From Centropus unirufus (lineage: Eukaryota; Chordata; Aves; Cuculiformes; Centropidae), in contig VYZI01000083.1 of assembly GCA_013397695.1 (NCBI GenBank), positions 558,001 through 622,000 on the forward strand: 64,000 nucleotides of DNA, given 5' to 3'. Shown here in pieces: positions 58,515 to 64,000 of this stretch. The notes below the pieces were generated by a model. It saw only the letters and a program-made list of their open reading frames with translations, was not told the DNA's origin and ran no database searches. The position numbers were made by a program, and so were the translations under genes. How positions within the stretch are numbered: the stretch's first letter is position 1; every line of letters begins with the position of its first letter.

Positions 58515-60641
58515 AAGTGAGCTGAGCTTGGGGCTAAGTTTTTATTAAAGGAAACTCCCACGGCTGCTCTGTGTGTTACTGGGAGGTTTCCCTGTGGGCT
58601 GCACCGGGACTTAGTTACAAGGTAGGCAGTACAGTGTTGCGGGAAAAGGTCTTGCTTAGTGACTGCTGCCAGTGGTTTTTACTGATTGATACAGAAGTAG
58701 GATACGCTATCTGTATTTCCCATAATCCCATTTCCTTCAGGCATCCCCCCTCATCAAGCCAGGCTAATTTTTACAAGCTAACCTTCGTTAAGAAATGGTT
58801 TACAAAAGCAAAATAGTTTTACTCTCAAAGTATTAAGTGGGAGCTGGCAATTCACTACAGCATTTGGGCACATGAAGACATAAAACAAGAAGAAATGGGA
58901 AAAATACCCCTTTTATGTGAGTGGATTTTGTTTAATTTCAGAGGACGGTCTTTTTCATACTTAGAATTTTAAAAGTGGATGAAATTCTATAAAAGCATGG
59001 TGGCACCAGGTTATTTATCTTAATTGAAAGAACCAAAGAACCATTTCAATTCATCTTCAGAATGCAAAGTGTGTCAGGCTCTGACACTATGATATAACAA
59101 GTGATATATTGGACTGCAGCTGCGTGGAAAGAAAACACCACATTTGTACAGCATGCAGAATGCCACTACAGAAAGGCCTTTCTTTAAGAAAAATATGATG
59201 GATATTAGTGTGAATAATCCACAATCATATTGCAGTTTCAATGATTTGTTTATGTCTGCCTCCCTGCAGCATTAATGATTAAATCTAGTAAATCAATGCA
59301 TAACAATTAGCTTGGGATTACAGAATCCATCTGAAAGCCAAGCAATAAGTCTTTATGTTAAGATGGAAATTCTACTGCCATCCACTTATTCTAAAAGTCT
59401 CTCTGAGAATCTGATCTAATGTAATATGTTGTCCAGAGTTAAGTATAATGATCTAAATAGCATTGCTAAAATTAAATACATAGTGTTGATGAGTTGAGTG
59501 CATTTCCAGCAACAATTTTTTTAATGAAGATTGTTTATTACTAACTTTGGCTTATATTCAGCTCTAAGTACTTGATAAAAACTCCTGGTGTAAAAAAGAT
59601 GTGTAATCATTCATTCATCAGTAATTCTTTATTATCTCATTTTCTTTTGGGAAAGAAAATATGTCATATGCATCAATCAATTGATCAAATAATAATGGGA
59701 AAATATTAATCATGGCAAATGCATTCTGAGAATATCAATTTAGGACCAGACCTATTAATTTTTACTGACATGAGCTGACCTTTCAAAGCCAGTGTGACAA
59801 TTTACATGTGAAGACTGTCCCTCTCACAGGCTATGATGGCCCAACCCTTCAAATGAGCACAGGGTAATTTTTTGCTGCACCTGTCTGGTTAGCCTAATCT
59901 CATAAGACTAGAGTTAATTGAAGTCCAATCATAATGAAAATTCAGCGTTTGTGCTGGATTTTGTTGGTATTTTTTTTCCCCTATCGTCTTGGACTTTTTT
60001 AGCAGCTTAAACCAGGGAGCTTGTCTGACTCTGAATACACCAGGATCCACCCTGCCAAGCGAGAAAGATAACAGGAGCAACTTAGCTGAAGCAGGGAAGC
60101 ACTCATCGATTAGGAGAGCATTAACCATCCTCCTCAGAATCCCCAGTTTCACACTGTGTTTGCCCCATAGTCTGTCGGATCAAGGCATAGCAAAGCAATG
60201 CTGGGAGTTACTGCTCCTGTAAAGGACAGGTGTGCCTAGCAGCATCTTTTCCTCACTGGGCTGATTTAAGGGTAGATGGCAGTGCTGAGAATGTTTGCCG
60301 CAAAGCCCCTGCAATGCCATCTTGAAAAGCAGACAATGAATGTGCTCTCAGACACAGCAGGTTATGACTGGATCCTTTCAAAGCATGGAATACAGATATG
60401 CAGACCTTTCCATTCTTTATAGCTTTTACCTTTCCAGAGGGAGCGTTACACTAGTGAAACCTTTACAGTATTGTTAGGCCCTCCTTTCCCAGTAAATTTT
60501 CCACAGTGGGGTAGAAAAAGGCTATCGGTGCTCCAAATGTGTGTTTCTGGGCACACAAATCTGTTATTTCTCCTGGACCAACTATGCCTACTTGAATCCC
60601 GCACGGATAATCCAAATGTAAAAATATACAAATATTGGCAG
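58515..60641. other. Unique AT-rich sequence, no gene recognised
   Basis: No gene or classifiable repeat is seen. AT content is high at 59200-59760. Confidence 0.4.
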
Positions 60642-60653
60642 CCAATAGGGGGC
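60642..60653 (+). promoter_or_regulatory. CTCF-like core motif
   Basis: CCAATAGGGGGC matches the CCASYAGGGGGC core at all but one position. Upstream TTGGCAG adds little. This is the best CTCF-like match seen in the window, and occupancy is unknown. Confidence 0.33.
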
Positions 60654-63600
60654 TTTTCATCTCAAGCAAGAAAACAGAAGTAATTCTGATAGCTTTTCCA
60701 AGAGATGTCTGGTGGGGCTTATTTGCCAAAGTTTGAATCTGTAATAAACAGCCTACTGCTGTTTCTATTTTGAAGTCTTCATATTTAACATTCGTTGATG
60801 GATTGCCACATACAGAATGTGTATAAACAAAGCGATGAGAAGAGGCTTACACATGGATGCCATGGAGGCAGACTGTTTATCAGTACTCGTCTTGTTTAGA
60901 AATCTTCCTTTAGTTCTATGGTTTGCGAAATAATGCAGCCAATGACATGTGATTTATCATTGGATGCTGTATGGGGACAGCACGCCTATGGGGAAGATGA
61001 AAATTGTTTAAACACCACCTGTTTTGTAGAAAGAAATGGTTAGTTTGGGTTATCCTGGTGTTTTCAGTGAAATTCAAGGTGGAAGCTTTCATTATGTTTT
61101 TCCTCTCTTTGGAATTTCATGTGGTTCTGCAAGCAGAAGTCCTTCCATTTGCTTCTTCAGGTAGGAAGGGCTTCAATGCCATACTATAACATTTAGCTAA
61201 ATATCACATCAGTATGCTTTGGTTACAGCAGACATATTCAAACCTGATTTAAGGGATTATGGATCTTCTTTTCTGTACAGATATAGAGATAGCACCAATG
61301 CAATGGTAAACTGCTACAGCTTGAGAAAACTGAGGTTTCATGGTATCAGACTAGGACTTGCTATGGTTGACACAACTATTCACAGAGCTTGGAGAGGAAA
61401 GAACGATGGGAGCAGATTGGTTTCAGATAATAATGGTGATAGTAATAAGGGGAAGGTTTGAAAGTAGATGAAGCATAATGTTTAAATCTTAAAAAATTTG
61501 TTTTGAAAATTATTTTCAGAACTTTGTAAATGGATCAAATATCTTTTCAATAAGTTTGAGCCAAAAAGCCCCCATACATTTTGGTTTCTGAACTTGAAAA
61601 AACCAAAAGTTTATCCATTTTAAGTTTGACCTCTGAGTAGAAAGTCTACTCTTTCCACATTTTTCACCTGCAACATGTTTTATGACTCCAGAAGAGCACC
61701 AGAACAGCCATGCTCTACAAGTGGGCAGTCGGATATGCAGTGTGACTCATCACATGTATGACAAGTTGATTTTGAGAATCTGGAAATATTACAGAGCAGC
61801 AGTTCTTAAGCAGAGCACTTACTAAGTTTTAGGAATGTTATAGTACCAGCAGTTTACTCTTAATTTTTATTACACCTGTTAAGTTATAATAAAAGCTAAA
61901 ATGCTAAATGTTTTTTTGATAATATTTCTTGGGTGAGCATCATGCACAGCAGAGAATGACAGTTTGAATACATGCCAGTATAAGCATATGTGCCGTTAGT
62001 GGTGGGAACTTAAAATGCTTCAGGCAGTTTCATTTCTCCAAGAATGATGCACTGAAAATCAGTTTTTTCCTTGAGGATGAACTTTGAAAAGTAATAGATA
62101 GGCAGACATTTTCCACTACAGTGCTTTTCTAACGCTGTAACTCCCCAAATTAATATTTGAGTCAGAATAATGGAACTCAACAAAATTAGTTCATACAACC
62201 TGTATTTTCTACCTCTGGGTAAAAAGGATTGTTTCTTATTTGTGTCTTCTTTATAGTCCCTACTGATAATGCACCAATATTTCTTCAGCAATCCTGTCAT
62301 ACAACACACAGAGTCTTCTGGTGACTTATTTAAGCAGAACAGGATCTTGTAGCTCGCTCACCTTCCTAATAACTTTTTTTTAACATTTTTTAACACTTCA
62401 GTCCCTAAATTTTTTTCAATTTCTCAATTATACCAGCAGCGTAATGAAAGCTTGCCTCTTAAAGCATAGCATGGGCCCATGGGCTAATGTAACCTGATGT
62501 GTGTGAGAAGGTGGATGGAGGGATATTGATTCACTGGGGGTTGGGAATCAGATATCGCAAGTGAAGCAGTTCAAGAGAAGGTGCCCATCTTCTCTGCCAG
62601 CACAACGCTTCTGCTACCTGTACCTCACTGTTCCCAGGGAGTTTAATAGCAAAGACATTGCAAAGACAATGAACTCTTGCAAAAGCAATTAGAAGGTTGT
62701 CAAGAGATGTCCATTTTTCTATTCACTCTACTGTTGAATATAAGAAAGATAACGCACCAATAAACTCTGACCCACCAGAAGTCACTGGCAAAATTCACTG
62801 GTGTTGGTTGGTCTGGACTTTTCATTTTGGTCAGCTCTCCTTGGAGCAAAAAAACTTAGTACATTAAATTTCTGGAAAATCACACCAGCTGCCTCAGCCA
62901 TGTTAGTTACAGAATGCAGTATAACTTATTAATCGGAATTATTTTCTTTTTCGAAATTGTTTCTATCTAGTTACTTTCAAATGCAGCATACATATTGACA
63001 GTCTGTGCAACCCTGTTCATGTCTCAGTGTCCATAAGTAGGTTTTGATATGGCCCTCATCTTTTGAAAGTTGACTGCAACTGGTATCATCCAGTTCTTGG
63101 AAGAAAATCAGCCATAATTTACCTTTACTAATCACTTTACATACAGTTTCAGCTACAGCGGGTTAATGTGGTGGATATACATGTTATTAGTTACAGAACT
63201 GGAGAACATCCTCCAGCAGAAATTAATTAATTTTGTTATTTTGGGTGGAAGAAGTTTAGTGTGGCAGTTGAGATGTGGGGTCATGAATCTTTGCATCACT
63301 TTTATAGTTGATTTTATTAGATGTGACAAGCTGTGCACTGCGGCTTCAGTTTTGTTCATACGATGATACTGGTCTATTTTTCTTGCAACTTACTAGAATC
63401 AAGAGTAGTTTCAACGATTTTACTCATTTGTTGGTGTGCCTGGACTTTCCTTTTGTCATTGCAGTATATTTCAGAATCTTTTTTTCACGGCAATTCTGCA
63501 ATAAACTCCCTTATTAATATTTATCAACTTATTAGGAAATACTAACAGTTCAGATATTTAGTCCAATGTGTACACTTAGAGCAGTTACTGTTTTTTTCAC

Positions 63601-64000
63601 AGTTTCCAATGCATGGTCATACTCATTGCCAAATACTTTACCTATAGTGAGTTCTTTCACATCCCAGGATCCTGTGTGATTATAAATAGCCAACAATATA
63701 CTGCACTACTCAAAGTGACATAGATCTGTTAAGTTAGTAAGACATGCTTAGCAGAATGATTTAAATCTTTAGGACTACAAGGCTGCAAACAGAAAATGAA
63801 GAAAATTAAGAATAGGAAAAGCTGCTCCTCTCAAATATCCCTCTAAAATAAACCAGTCAAAACTTGAAGATATAAAAGCATGGATTTATTTTTTTTTTTG
63901 TGATGAAACAAACAGAAAAAGTTTGCTCACTTTGTTAAAACAATTAAACACAACATCTTAAGGCTTTCCTACACGGGTTTTGCTTTTCTGCATTCCTTCT
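60654..64000. other. Unique AT-rich sequence, no gene recognised
   Basis: No gene is seen. A minus-strand donor-like site (GGAAG/GTGAGC, near 62362) has only a short open frame upstream. The window ends in AT-rich unique sequence. Confidence 0.4.

Overview
This window looks like non-coding bird nuclear DNA: an intron of a large gene or an intergenic stretch. The bird assignment rests on two interspersed repeats I recognise from memory. One is the 3' end of a CR1 LINE in antisense at about 4825-5078. The other is a solitary LTR of an avian endogenous retrovirus, also antisense, at 21944-22524, flanked by a perfect 5-bp duplication (ATCCC). Repeat density is otherwise low, base composition is AT-rich, CpG is sparse outside a few short patches, and no bacterial-style gene arrangement is present. 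The species and chromosome cannot be named from the sequence alone.

No complete protein-coding gene, rRNA, intact tRNA or CRISPR array is visible. The longest open frame is about 144 codons, and it partly reads through an A17 homopolymer; long frames here have the length expected by chance. If the window holds coding sequence, it would be as short exons. I list six exon-like segments with acceptable splice signals and one open frame: minus strand 1230-1298; plus strand 19988-20021 joined in phase to 20962-21099, 29691-29775, 33221-33349, 43222-43294 and 58391-58512. All are low confidence. Apart from 19988-20021 with 20962-21099, the phases of neighbouring candidates do not fit one chain, which argues against a single multi-exon gene.

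Layout. 1-4.8 kb: unique AT-rich sequence. 4.8-5.1 kb: CR1 tail. 5-17 kb: unique sequence with a (TC)n tract, a G-quadruplex-type run and a CTCF-like motif. 17.5 kb: probable older CR1 scrap. 18-21.6 kb: homeodomain-site-rich sequence that looks like conserved regulatory DNA, plus the two-exon candidate. 21.9-22.5 kb: solo LTR. 25.9-26.0 kb: a CpG patch with four consecutive short perfect hairpins. 26.4 kb: octamer plus TAATTA. 33.2-33.5 kb: a CpG-retaining, GC-poor element overlapping an exon candidate. 42.1-42.5 kb: ancient amniote repeat relic. 43.1-43.3 kb: TATA-like box followed by an exon-like segment. 46.1, 50.6 and 55.2 kb: MIR- or tRNA-SINE-like relics. 54.2 kb: SOX/octamer-type motifs. 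58.4 kb: the most exon-sized candidate. 60.6 kb: CTCF-like motif.

No previously undescribed multi-gene system is evident. The most checkable observations are the LTR with its duplication, the hairpin/CpG patch, the CpG-retaining element at 33.2 kb and the exon-like segments.
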